Part shown: positions 55,694 through 63,885 of the stretch, piece by piece
How the letters are laid out: each line of letters opens with the position of its first letter
How positions within the stretch are numbered: the stretch's first letter is position 1
NCBI RefSeq assembly: GCF_003574395.1
Contig: NZ_QMJY01000077.1
Span: 1 to 64,000 of the forward strand
Source: Tabrizicola thermarum
Lineage (GTDB): Bacteria > Pseudomonadota > Alphaproteobacteria > Rhodobacterales > Rhodobacteraceae
Length of the DNA: 64,000 nt
Direction: 5' to 3'
Notes under the pieces: model-generated
Database searches by the model: none
What the model saw: the letters and a program-made list of their open reading frames with translations, nothing else
What the model was told of the DNA's origin: nothing
Translations under genes and position numbers: made by a program

Positions 55694-57261
55694 TCGGTGG
55701 CTTTCAGCACGACCTTGGTCGTGGCCTTGAGGGACAGGGCAAGGGCGGCGAAGCGGGCCTGGGCGACCTCGCCAAAGAGGCCGAGGCCGTCTTCGGTGAG
55801 CGCAAGGGTCAGCTGGCGCTTCTTCGGGTTCCAGCGGAGTTCCCCGGCCCTGGACGGGTCGCCGATCGAGAACATGGCGCCGAAGCGCATGGCCTTGCCC
55901 AGCGATTCGGCCGCCTGGATGTCGGTTTCGGACAGAAGGCGGAACAGGGGCTCCATCCGGCTGCCCGCGCGGCTGTTCTTGTAGCGGTGAAGAAGGGCGA
56001 GGCCCAGGAAGACGCGGCCGGGATGGTCGAGCCCGCCGAGGTTGGCGCGGGTGGCGTTGTCGAAGCAGGCCTCGGCCCGGTAGTCGGGGTGGGCGCGCCA
56101 GGTGGTGTCGTGCAGCAGGCAGGCGGCCTTGACGAGGCGGAGGCGGTCGGGGGAGGCACCCTTGAACAGGGGTTCGAGGAAGGCGAAGAGCTTTTTCCCG
56201 AAGCCGGGGATGCGGGCCTGGGTCAGTTCGGTCATCCGCGCGGCCTCGATCAGCGGATCGCGGGCGCGGAGTTTTTCCGGCATCTGTTCGTAGAGGAGAC
56301 CTTCGCGGATGCCGTAGGCGGAGACGTCGATTTCCGAGGGTTTCAACACGCGGATGATCTCGCGCAGCACTTCGCAGGCGAGGGGGACAAGCTCCATCCG
56401 TTCGGCGCTGGTGCCGGTGCGGCCCCGCAGGGCGGGCAGGTCGGTCGTGGCCAGCCAGTCGAGCGTGGCCAGCAGGTTGTCGGGCGTCATGCGGTATTCG
56501 TGCAGGACGGTCAGCGGGTAGTTCCGCCGTTCCATGTCCAGACGCGCGATGACCCGCCAGGAGCCGCCGACGAGATAGATGCGGTCGTTGTCGGGCTTGA
56601 TGTCCTTGACGGCGGCCTCGAGGATCGCGTCGATGTGGGCCTTGCGCTTCCTGGGCTCCGCGGAGATCTGTTGCAGCCGGAAGGGGCCGAGCGGGGTGGA
56701 GACGCGCTTGCCCACGCGGCCGTTGCCGATGCGGGCAAGCTCCATCGAGTTGCCGCCGATGTCGCAGACGATGCCGGTCGCCTCGGGCCAGCCAAGCAGC
56801 ACGCCCTGGGCGGACAGCCGCGCCTCTTCGTCGCCGTCGATGACATGCAGTCTGAGGCCGGTTTCGCGCAGGACCTGGGCCTGAAACTCGGGGCCGTCCT
56901 CGGCCTCGCGGGTGGCGGCAGTGGCGACGACGGTGAAGGGGTTGATGTCCATCCCGCGCGCGAGAATCGAGAACCGCTTGAGCGCGGCCAGCGCGCGCTC
57001 CTTGCCTTCGGGGTTGAGCCGGCCGGTCTGGGCAAGCCCCTTGCCAAGGCCGCACATGATCTTTTCGTTGTAGAAATAGGCGGGCGAGCGGGCAGCCCCG
57101 TCGAAGACCACCATGCGGACCGAGTTCGAGCCGACATCCACCACGCCGACGCGGGACAGCGCGCGGACCGAGGGGTCGTCGAACAGGGGTTTGCCGAAAG
57201 GACCCCAATCGCCCGCGTCGTCGTCATCATCGGGCAGGGGGGCAGGTCCGTCTGCGGCCAT
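55690..57261 (-). CDS. ppx: Exopolyphosphatase / Ppx-GppA phosphatase
   Basis: A 523-residue ASKHA-fold enzyme that degrades polyphosphate or pppGpp. The phosphate loop GVVDVGSNSVRMVVFD is near 39-54, ATAATREA and DIGGNSMEL are further phosphate/metal motifs, and the C-terminal HD-like helical domain has HDTTWRAHPDYRAE. An acidic stretch (DDDDDAGD) opens the protein. It heads the ppx-VOC-GNAT unit; rlmE, often beside ppx in alphaproteobacteria, is absent. Confidence 0.93.
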   Translation of the reverse strand: MAADGPAPLPDDDDDAGDWGPFGKPLFDDPSVRALSRVGVVDVGSNSVRMVVFDGAARSPAYFYNEKIMCGLGKGLAQTGRLNPEGKERALAALKRFSILARGMDINPFTVVATAATREAEDGPEFQAQVLRETGLRLHVIDGDEEARLSAQGVLLGWPEATGIVCDIGGNSMELARIGNGRVGKRVSTPLGPFRLQQISAEPRKRKAHIDAILEAAVKDIKPDNDRIYLVGGSWRVIARLDMERRNYPLTVLHEYRMTPDNLLATLDWLATTDLPALRGRTGTSAERMELVPLACEVLREIIRVLKPSEIDVSAYGIREGLLYEQMPEKLRARDPLIEAARMTELTQARIPGFGKKLFAFLEPLFKGASPDRLRLVKAACLLHDTTWRAHPDYRAEACFDNATRANLGGLDHPGRVFLGLALLHRYKNSRAGSRMEPLFRLLSETDIQAAESLGKAMRFGAMFSIGDPSRAGELRWNPKKRQLTLALTEDGLGLFGEVAQARFAALALSLKATTKVVLKATE

Positions 57262-57333
57262 GGAAGACTCCTCCGGGGTCGTGCGGCGGTATGGTGACGG
57301 GGCGAGGGGGTTCGGTCAACCGTAAGGGCGGGC

Positions 57334-57377
57334 CAAAACTCTTCGAAGAGTTTTGCAAATTCCTTCGAAGGAATTTG
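57334..57377. repeat. Twin-hairpin element E
   Basis: Two abutting perfect 11-bp palindromes: CAAAACTCTTC/GAAGAGTTTTG (57334-57355) and CAAATTCCTTC/GAAGGAATTTG (57356-57377). Both centre on TTCGAA, and GGCC flanks the pair on both sides. It lies between the small DUF6324-like gene and ppx, both on the minus strand. Confidence 0.8.
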
Positions 57378-57386
57378 GCCCCGCGT

Positions 57387-57602
57387 CTAGCGTTTCTTCG
57401 GCTTGCCGCCACCGGCGCCCAGGGCGCGCGCGGCCTCGGCGGCGGCGCGCAGTTCCTCGGCGATTTCCTCGGCTTCCTCGGGGTCGAAGTCCAGCGGCAG
57501 GTCGATCCCGCCCTCGGCCTCGATGAAGATGCGCACCATGCCGGCGTCGGTGGGGCCGATCTGGAGGTTGGCGGCGATGTCACTGGGGGAGTTGATGCCC
57601 AT
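57387..57602 (-). CDS. Small acidic protein (DUF6324-like)
   Basis: A 71-residue protein starting MGINSPSDIAANLQIGPT, with a central IDLPLDFDPEEAEEIAEEL helix and a basic GGGKPKKR tail. Tentatively DUF6324, a Rhodobacteraceae family of unknown function. Twin-hairpin element E begins ten bases beyond its stop, on the downstream side. Confidence 0.75.
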   Translation of the reverse strand: MGINSPSDIAANLQIGPTDAGMVRIFIEAEGGIDLPLDFDPEEAEEIAEELRAAAEAARALGAGGGKPKKR

Positions 57603-57711
57603 GGGAATGCTCCGGCTTTGCCGTTCGGGTAACGGGCGGCGCGGCGCGGCGCAAGGAAAAACGTCGCGCCAGAGCGTGAGGCGCCGCCCTTTCGGCCGCT
57701 TGTATTGGCGC

Positions 57712-57739
57712 TTGCATTCGGTGGGGAGCGGGGCTAAAT
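57712..57739 (+). promoter_or_regulatory. Promoter candidate of the tRNA-His gene
   Basis: TTGCAT (57712-57717) and CTAAAT (57734-57739) with a 16-base spacer lie just upstream of the tRNA, giving a likely start about 6 bases before its first base. Confidence 0.45.
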
Positions 57740-57751
57740 CGCGCCCCAAGT

Positions 57752-57828
57752 GCCGCCTTAGCTCAGTTGGTTAGAGCACCAGATTGTGGATCTGGGGGTC
57801 CCCCGTTCGAGCCGGGGAGGCGGTACCA
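57752..57828 (+). tRNA. tRNA-His (GTG anticodon), CCA encoded
   Basis: A full cloverleaf can be drawn: acceptor GCCGCCT/AGGCGGT (with a terminal G-T pair), D arm GCTC/GAGC, anticodon arm CCAGA/TCTGG with anticodon GTG at 57786-57788, T arm CCCCG/CGGGG with loop TTCGAGC, discriminator A73, and an encoded CCA. The base before position 1 is T, so there is no encoded G-1, and the discriminator is A instead of C. This matches the unusual tRNA-His known from most alphaproteobacteria. Confidence 0.97.
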
Positions 57829-57838
57829 CCGAATCCAG

Positions 57839-57869
57839 AGGGCCCGGGCATGGCTGTCCCGGGCCCTTT
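57839..57869 (+). terminator. Terminator after tRNA-His
   Basis: AGGGCCCGGG and CCCGGGCCCT form a perfect 10-bp stem around CATGGCTGT, followed by TTTG. It begins 11 bases after the tRNA 3' end. Confidence 0.75.
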
Positions 57870-57955
57870 GCATTGTGGCGTCCCGCGCCGGACATCCGGT
57901 CGGGCAAGGACAGGGGTGCGGGCCGCACCGGTCGGGCGCGGCCCGGGCAGGGCCC

Positions 57956-59041
57956 TCAGCGGTAGGGATAGCCCGCCTTCTCCATCGTGTCGGCGTATTT
58001 CTTGAACGCCGCGACCACCTTGGCCGAGCGCGGCGAGGAGGCCGCGATCTCGTCCCAGAAGCCGTTCGCGTCGGACACGACCTGCGCCCATTCCTCCTCG
58101 GGCAGCGCGGTCAGTTCCATCTTCTCGCCTTCGACGCGCAGCTTCGCCTCGCCGCCCCAGTACCAGACGTTGCGGTAGTAATGCGACTGGTCGATGGTAA
58201 TCTTGAACAGTTCCTGCAAGTGCGGCGGGACCTTCTGCCAGCTGGCGGTGTTGGCGAAGTAGCTGCCGAACCAGGCGCCGGTGACCGAGTTCGTCAGCGC
58301 ATATTTGCAGACATCGGCCCAGCCGACCTCGTAGGCTTCGGTGAAGCCGCACCAGGCCACGCCGTCGAGTTCGCCCGTCTGCATCGCGACTTCCACGTTG
58401 TCCCACGGGATCGTCACCGGGATGAGGCCATAGCGCGACAGGAAGCGCCCCGCGGTCGGCACACCGAAGACGCGCAGGCCGTTCATGTCGGCAAGACTGC
58501 GGATCGGCTTGTTTACGGTGAAGATGTGCAACGGGTCCCAGGCGCCGCAGGACAGCCAGGTGACGCCCTCGACCTCGGAATAGGCCTCCTCCCAGATCTC
58601 CTGCAGCCCGTAGTAGCGGAACAGCGCCGGCACATCGAGGCTGAAGCGGGTGGCGAAGGGGAAGTAGCCGCCGAAGACCGAGATATCGACCGGCGAGGCC
58701 ATCGTCGCCTCGTCCGACTGCACCGCGTCCAGCGTGCCGTTCTGAAGCGCGCGGAACAGGTCGGCGGTGGGGACCAGCTGGTCGGCGTAGTAAAGCTCGA
58801 TCTCCATCTCGCCGTTGGCGGCGGTGTTGAAGGCCTCGATCTGCGGCTTGATGACATGGGCGCCGAGGGGTGCGCCGGAATAGGTTTGCAGGCGCCACTT
58901 GATCGGGCCGGTCTGGGCGATCACGGCCGGTGCGGCCAGAGTGGCACCGGCCACGGCGCCGGCGCCCATCACGGACTTGCGCAGGAAGTTCCGGCGCGAG
59001 GCGAGGATCGCCTCGGACGGGCTGGGTTTCTTCTCGGTCAT
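57956..59041 (-). CDS. TRAP transporter substrate-binding protein (DctP family)
   Basis: A 361-residue periplasmic binding protein. A Tat-type signal peptide is seen: S15-R-R-N-F-L-R-K followed by a hydrophobic AVAGATLAAPAVIA. The mature protein has the DctP fold with IKWRLQTYSGAPLGAHVI and GLRVFGVPTAGRFLSRYG. It is divergent from the GlpA-like/FAD/kinase operon, suggesting a polyol or glycerol-derived substrate rather than a dicarboxylate, but specificity is not readable. Confidence 0.9.
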   Translation of the reverse strand: MTEKKPSPSEAILASRRNFLRKSVMGAGAVAGATLAAPAVIAQTGPIKWRLQTYSGAPLGAHVIKPQIEAFNTAANGEMEIELYYADQLVPTADLFRALQNGTLDAVQSDEATMASPVDISVFGGYFPFATRFSLDVPALFRYYGLQEIWEEAYSEVEGVTWLSCGAWDPLHIFTVNKPIRSLADMNGLRVFGVPTAGRFLSRYGLIPVTIPWDNVEVAMQTGELDGVAWCGFTEAYEVGWADVCKYALTNSVTGAWFGSYFANTASWQKVPPHLQELFKITIDQSHYYRNVWYWGGEAKLRVEGEKMELTALPEEEWAQVVSDANGFWDEIAASSPRSAKVVAAFKKYADTMEKAGYPYR

Positions 59042-59093
59042 CGTCGTCTCCTTGTTGTTTGCGGGCTTCTTCGGCCCTTGGGTGGTGGTCTTG

Positions 59094-60431
59094 TCAGCCC
59101 CGCACGTTCAGCTGCTGCGGCAGCCAGAGCGCGATCTGCGGGAAAATCATCAACAGCACGATGGTCAGCACCATCATCGCCGCGAAGGGCCAGATGGAGC
59201 GGTAGATGTCGGGCAGGGTGATCTCGCGCGGGGCGAGCGAGCGCATGAGGAACAGGTTGTAGCCGAAGGGCGGCGTGATATAGGCGATCTGGCAGGTGAT
59301 GGTGTAAAGCACCCCATACCAGATCAGCTGGTTGTCGAAGCCGAGATCGAGGCTGGCCACCAGCGGGATGTAGAGCGGGGCCACGATCACCAGCATCGCG
59401 GTGTCGTCGAGGAACATCCCCAGGAGCAGGAAGCTGAGCTGCATCATGATGATGATGGCCCAGGGGCTCAGGTGCCACTGGCCGATGAACAGGTTCTCGA
59501 TCGCCTTCACCGCGCCCAGCCCGTCGAAGACCGCGCCGAAGGCCAGGGCGGCCAGGATCAGCCAGAGGAACATGCAGGACACCGCCAGCGTCTTCATCGA
59601 GGTCTCGCGGATCAGCCGCCAGGAGAAGCGCCCCTTCGCCAGCGCGGCGAGCGTCGCACAGGTCGCCCCCACGGCCGAGCTTTCCACAAGGCTGGTGTAG
59701 CCGGACACGAACAGCCCGGTCATGAAGAAGAAGATCAGGAAGGGGATGATCCCGGCGCGGGCGAGGGCCAGCTTCTGGCCGAAGGGCATGTTCAGTTCCT
59801 CGGGCGGGACGGGCGGGGCGAGTTTCGGGTTCAGTTTCGCGCGGATCATGATGTAGGCGATGAACATCGCGGCCATCAGAAGGCCCGGCATCAGCCCGGC
59901 GAACCACAGTTTCGACACCGGCTGCCGTGCGATCATCCCGTAGAGGACCAGCACCACCGAGGGCGGGATCAGGATGCCCAGCGACGAGCCGCCCTGCACC
60001 ACGCCGGAGATCAGCACCTTGTCATAGCCCCGCCGCAGCATTTCCGGCAGGGCGATGGTTGCGCCGATGGCCATGCCCGCGACCGACAGCCCGTTCATCG
60101 CCGAGATGATGACCATGACGAGGATCGTGCCGACGGCCAGGCCCCCGGGCAGTCGGCCGAACCAGACATGCATCATCTTGTAGAGATCTTCGGCGATCCC
60201 GCTCTCGGCCAGGATGTAGCCCATGTAGATGAACATGGGCAGCGTCAGCATGGCATACCAGTTGAACAGCTTGAACACCTGGTTGTAGGGCAGTTCGATC
60301 GCCCCGTTGCCATACAGCAGCAGCGAGGCCCCCGCCGCGACAAAGCCGATGGCGGCAAAGACGCGCTGGCCGGTGACCAGCAGAAGCGCCATCGAGGCGA
60401 ACATCAGCAGAGCGATCAGTTCGTAGGACAT
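59094..60431 (-). CDS. TRAP transporter large permease (DctM family)
   Basis: A 445-residue integral membrane protein with about twelve hydrophobic segments. Characteristic pieces are LSVAGMAIGATIALPEMLRRG-like and GSSLGILIPPSVVLVLYG, and the LGMFLDDTAM segment. It carries the Na-coupled transport. Its stop lies 52 bases before dctP and its start one base from the stop of the small permease gene. Confidence 0.92.
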   Translation of the reverse strand: MSYELIALLMFASMALLLVTGQRVFAAIGFVAAGASLLLYGNGAIELPYNQVFKLFNWYAMLTLPMFIYMGYILAESGIAEDLYKMMHVWFGRLPGGLAVGTILVMVIISAMNGLSVAGMAIGATIALPEMLRRGYDKVLISGVVQGGSSLGILIPPSVVLVLYGMIARQPVSKLWFAGLMPGLLMAAMFIAYIMIRAKLNPKLAPPVPPEELNMPFGQKLALARAGIIPFLIFFFMTGLFVSGYTSLVESSAVGATCATLAALAKGRFSWRLIRETSMKTLAVSCMFLWLILAALAFGAVFDGLGAVKAIENLFIGQWHLSPWAIIIMMQLSFLLLGMFLDDTAMLVIVAPLYIPLVASLDLGFDNQLIWYGVLYTITCQIAYITPPFGYNLFLMRSLAPREITLPDIYRSIWPFAAMMVLTIVLLMIFPQIALWLPQQLNVRG

Positions 60432-60941
60432 CTAGAGGCGCTCTCCACGGATGGTCGCGATGTGCTTGAACACCAGCGCGAAGGCCTGGAGCAGCATGAG
60501 GACGAGACAGACGGTCAGAAGCGCCTTGATCGGGATGACCGAGGGGTTCCACATCGAAAATCGCTTTTCATTGGTCTGGATGGCGTATTGCAGCGACGAG
60601 ATCGAGCCCACCAGCATCACGCCCAGGTAGAAGATCATGCACCAGACGGTGACCAGATCCAGCTTCGCCTTCCCCCGGTCCGACAGGTTCGCGTACCACA
60701 GGTCCATCCGCACATGTTCGTTGTTCTTCATCGTGATCGGGCCGCCCATGAAGTAATAGGCCGCCAGGGTGAACTGGGTGAACTCGATGGCCCAGTGGAC
60801 CGGGATGTTGAGGACGTTGCGGGTCACCGCATCCAGGAGAAGCGTCGCGCCCATGACGAAGATCAGCGCGGCGGCCAGGTAACCCACATAGTCGGACACC
60901 TTGTCGACGACCCTTACATAGGCGCGGATCACCCCCAGCAC
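60432..60941 (-). CDS. TRAP transporter small permease (DctQ family)
   Basis: A 169-residue membrane protein with four hydrophobic segments (ALIFVMGATLLLDAVTRN, FTQFTLAAYYFMGG, CMIFYLGVMLVG, LTVCLVLMLLQAFALVF), as expected for DctQ. The WAIEFTQ motif and the KNNEHVRMDLWY segment match. The start is GTG at 60941 with GCGAGG upstream, as no ATG lies in frame nearby; the GTG at 60932 is an alternative. It is first in the TRAP operon. Confidence 0.85.
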   Translation of the reverse strand: MLGVIRAYVRVVDKVSDYVGYLAAALIFVMGATLLLDAVTRNVLNIPVHWAIEFTQFTLAAYYFMGGPITMKNNEHVRMDLWYANLSDRGKAKLDLVTVWCMIFYLGVMLVGSISSLQYAIQTNEKRFSMWNPSVIPIKALLTVCLVLMLLQAFALVFKHIATIRGERL

Positions 60942-61301
60942 GATAGCCTCGCCGAAAGACCCCGGTTCCTGTTCATTGTTTCCGTCCTGTTTCCATCCCT
61001 GCCGTGATCCGGGTCGGGGCCGTTCGGCCAGGCGCACGGGCGACCGTCCGATGCAAGGTGACACCGCGCTGCACGCATCCGGATCAACACTTCCCCACTC
61101 TGCCAGCGACCCGTCCTGTCCCCAGACAGACGAGGGGCCGCCGATCCTTCCCTCCATAGCCGACCGCGCAAGTCGCCCGAGGTCAATCTTTTTTTGACCG
61201 CGCGGTGAAAATTCTTGCATCTCACGGCATGGCTGCGCTTGACGGAGGGGCAGGCCGTCCCTTTCATGGCGGTCAGATCCCGATGAGCCCGAGGAAGCGT
61301 C
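60942..61301. other. 360-base divergent promoter region
   Basis: No gene seen. An inverted repeat GGTCAA-N7-TTGACC (61181-61199) lies about 100 bases before the GlpA-like start and is the best operator or -35 candidate. The remainder is GC-rich with no further clear motif. Confidence 0.4.
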
Positions 61302-62684
61302 TTGCCCGAACCCCTGCCCGGTTTCGATGTGGCGGTGATCGGCGCCGGCGTGGTCGGCTGCGCCCTCGCGCGGGCCTTCACGCTGGCCGGTGCCCGGGTG
61401 GTGGTGCTGGAAAAGGCGGCAGATGTGCTGGACGGCGCCTCCAAGGGCAATTCGGCGATCCTGCACACCGGATTCGATGCGCCCGAAGGCTCGCTGGAAC
61501 TGGCCTGCGTCCGCGAGGGCTATCGGCTGTATCACGAGATTCACGACCGTCTCGGCCTGCCGGTGATTCGATCCGGGGCCATGGTGCTGGCCTGGACCGA
61601 GGAGGAAGAGGCCAGCCTGCCCGCGCTGATGGCGCAGGCGGTGGCCAACGGCGTCACCGATGTCGCCCCGCTGACCGGAGCCGAAGCCCGCGCGCTGGAG
61701 CCGCAGCTTTCGCCCAGGGTGCGGGCGGGGTTCCGGGTTCCGGGCGAGCATCTGATCGACCCCTGGTCTGCCGCGCATGGCTATCTGTTGCAGGCCCTGG
61801 CCAATGGCGCGGTGCTGATGCGGCAGGCCGAGGTCGTGTCGGGCCATCGTGCGGGCGGTGCCTGGCGGCTGGCGACGACGGCGGGGACGGTCTCGGCGTC
61901 CCTGGTCATCAACGCCGCGGGGCTTTGGGGCGACGAGGTCGACCGGCGCGTGACGGGGGAAAGCTGGTTCACGATCAGGCCGCGCAAGGGCCAGTTCGTG
62001 GTCTATGACAAAAGCGCGGCAGCCTTGGCGGGACATATCCTGCTGCCGGTGCCGACGAAGATCACCAAGGGAATCGTCGTCTGCCGAACGGCCTTTGGCA
62101 ACCTTCTGGTCGGCCCGACGGCCGAGGAGCAGGAGGACCGCATCCACGCCTCGGTCGAGCGCGAGACCTTGCAGGCGCTGATGCGGCGGGGCTGCGAGAT
62201 CCTGCCCGCCCTGGCCGGGCACGAGGTGACGGCGGTCTATGCCGGTCTGCGGCCTGCGACCGAGGAAAAGGAATACCGCATCCGCACCGATCTGGCCGAG
62301 GGCTATATCTGCGTCGGCGGCATCCGGTCGACGGGGCTGTCGGCTGCGCTGGGCATCGCGGCCCATGTCCTGCGGCTGGCGGGGCGGGACGACGTGCCCT
62401 TGGCCGATCCGAAATGGCCGAAGATGCCCAACCTCTCGGTCGAAGGCGCGCGGGACTGGCAATCTGCGGGGCATGGCGGGGTGGTCTGCCACTGCGAGCT
62501 TGTCACCCGGCGCGAGATCGAGGCTGCGCTGACCGGCCCTCTGGCCGCGGGCAGTCTGGCGGGGCTGAAGCGGCGGACCCGGGTGACGATGGGGCGCTGT
62601 CAGGGCTTCTACTGTTCGGCCGAACTGGCGCGGCTGACCGAGGGTCGGCTGGCGCAGCCCATGCTGGGGGCGGCGCATGACTGA
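61302..62684 (+). CDS. GlpA-like FAD-dependent dehydrogenase with [2Fe-2S] tail
   Basis: A 460-residue protein: a DAO-fold FAD domain (VIGAGVVGC, G14-x-G16-x-x-G19) followed by a C-terminal BFD-like domain with CHCELVTRREIEAAL and CQGFYC, four cysteines for a [2Fe-2S] cluster. This is the arrangement of anaerobic glycerol-3-phosphate dehydrogenase GlpA and related polyol oxidases. The start is TTG at 61302 with GAGGA 6 bases before it. It heads an operon with another FAD oxidoreductase and an FGGY kinase. Confidence 0.87.
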   Translation: MPEPLPGFDVAVIGAGVVGCALARAFTLAGARVVVLEKAADVLDGASKGNSAILHTGFDAPEGSLELACVREGYRLYHEIHDRLGLPVIRSGAMVLAWTEEEEASLPALMAQAVANGVTDVAPLTGAEARALEPQLSPRVRAGFRVPGEHLIDPWSAAHGYLLQALANGAVLMRQAEVVSGHRAGGAWRLATTAGTVSASLVINAAGLWGDEVDRRVTGESWFTIRPRKGQFVVYDKSAAALAGHILLPVPTKITKGIVVCRTAFGNLLVGPTAEEQEDRIHASVERETLQALMRRGCEILPALAGHEVTAVYAGLRPATEEKEYRIRTDLAEGYICVGGIRSTGLSAALGIAAHVLRLAGRDDVPLADPKWPKMPNLSVEGARDWQSAGHGGVVCHCELVTRREIEAALTGPLAAGSLAGLKRRTRVTMGRCQGFYCSAELARLTEGRLAQPMLGAAHD

Positions 62685-63885
62685 GGTGATCGTCATCGGC
62701 AGCGGTCCCGCCGGTCTTGCAGCGGCGACCGAACTGGCCAGGGCGGGGCGACAGGTGACGGTGCTGGAGCGTGAGGCGGAGGCGGGCGGGATTCCGCGCC
62801 ATTGCGGCCACTATCCCTATGGTCTGCGCGAGTTTCACCGCCTGCTGCGCGGCCCCGACTATGCGGCCCGGCTGCGCGAGGCGGCGCTGAAGGCGGGCGT
62901 GGTGATCCGGACCCGGACCACGGTCACAGCCCTGCGGCCGGGTGGCGAGGTCGAGATCACCGACGACAGCGGCGTGGCAACGCTGGCCGCACGGGCGGTG
63001 CTGCTGGCGACGGGCGTGCGCGAGACCAGCCGCGCGGCCCGGCTGATCGGGGGCGACAAACCCGGTGGGGTCCTGTCCACGGGCGCGTTGCAGGGGATCG
63101 TCTACCTGAACCATCAGTCCCCGTTCCGCCGCCCGGTCATCCTTGGCACCGAGCTTGTGGCCTTCTCGGCCCTGCTGACCTGCCGCCATGCCGGGATCAG
63201 GCCCCTGGCGATGGTCGAACCGAACGCCCGGATCACCGCACGCTCTCCCGCCATCTGGCTGGCCCGGCTGATGGGCGTGCCGGTGCATCTGCAGTCCGAC
63301 ATCACCCATATCCATGGCCGCGCGCAGGTCGAAGGCGTCACTCTGGCGACACCGGCGGGCAGGCGCGAGCTGGCGACGGATGGCGTGATCGTCACCGGCG
63401 GGTTCCGCCCCGATGCGATGCTGCTGCGCGCCAGCCATCTGGAGGTCGATGCGGGCTCGGGCGGGCCGGTGATCGACCCCTGGGGCCGGCTCTCCGATCC
63501 CGCCTATTTCGCGGCGGGCAACCTTTTGCGCGGGGTCGAGACGGCAGACTGGTGCTGGGACGAGGGGCGCCGCACCGCAGGTGCCATCCTTGCCGCGCTG
63601 GAGGGCCGTCTGCCGCAGCCGGAGGGAAGCAGGATCAGCCTGGACCATCCCGCCCTGCGGCTGGCGGTGCCTCAGGTCGTTGTCGCGGGCGGGGCAGAGG
63701 TGGTGCATCGGCGGTTGCAGATAAGGCTGGACCGGCCGGTGAGGGGGCAGCTGCGCCTGATGCAGGCGGGGCGCGTGGTCAGCGCCGCGCGCGTGGACAG
63801 CCTGCCGGAGCGGCGCCTGTCGCTGGCCTTGCCGCAAGCGCCGGGGTCCGGCCCGCTGACCCTGTCGATCCGGGAGAAACCGTGA
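62677..63885 (+). CDS. FAD/NAD(P)-dependent oxidoreductase
   Basis: A 402-residue flavoprotein. It begins MTEVIVIGSGPAGLAAATEL (FAD-binding GxGxxG) and has a second nucleotide-site region (RAVLLATGVRE, then VTGGFRPD). The C-terminal 80 residues are a separate domain. It overlaps the GlpA-like gene by 8 bases and the kinase gene by 4. It probably works with the GlpA-like protein as an electron-transfer partner. Confidence 0.85.
   Translation: MTEVIVIGSGPAGLAAATELARAGRQVTVLEREAEAGGIPRHCGHYPYGLREFHRLLRGPDYAARLREAALKAGVVIRTRTTVTALRPGGEVEITDDSGVATLAARAVLLATGVRETSRAARLIGGDKPGGVLSTGALQGIVYLNHQSPFRRPVILGTELVAFSALLTCRHAGIRPLAMVEPNARITARSPAIWLARLMGVPVHLQSDITHIHGRAQVEGVTLATPAGRRELATDGVIVTGGFRPDAMLLRASHLEVDAGSGGPVIDPWGRLSDPAYFAAGNLLRGVETADWCWDEGRRTAGAILAALEGRLPQPEGSRISLDHPALRLAVPQVVVAGGAEVVHRRLQIRLDRPVRGQLRLMQAGRVVSAARVDSLPERRLSLALPQAPGSGPLTLSIREKP

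Noticed and set aside
57352-57359. TTTGCAAA sequence that matches the PccR motif
   Set aside because: It arises at the junction of the two hairpins in element E, away from propionyl-CoA genes, and is best explained as part of those palindromes.
58899-61007. Long plus-strand open frame across the TRAP permease genes
   Set aside because: Antisense to clear DctM and DctQ genes, and the His/Asp/Gln-rich product has no recognisable domain.
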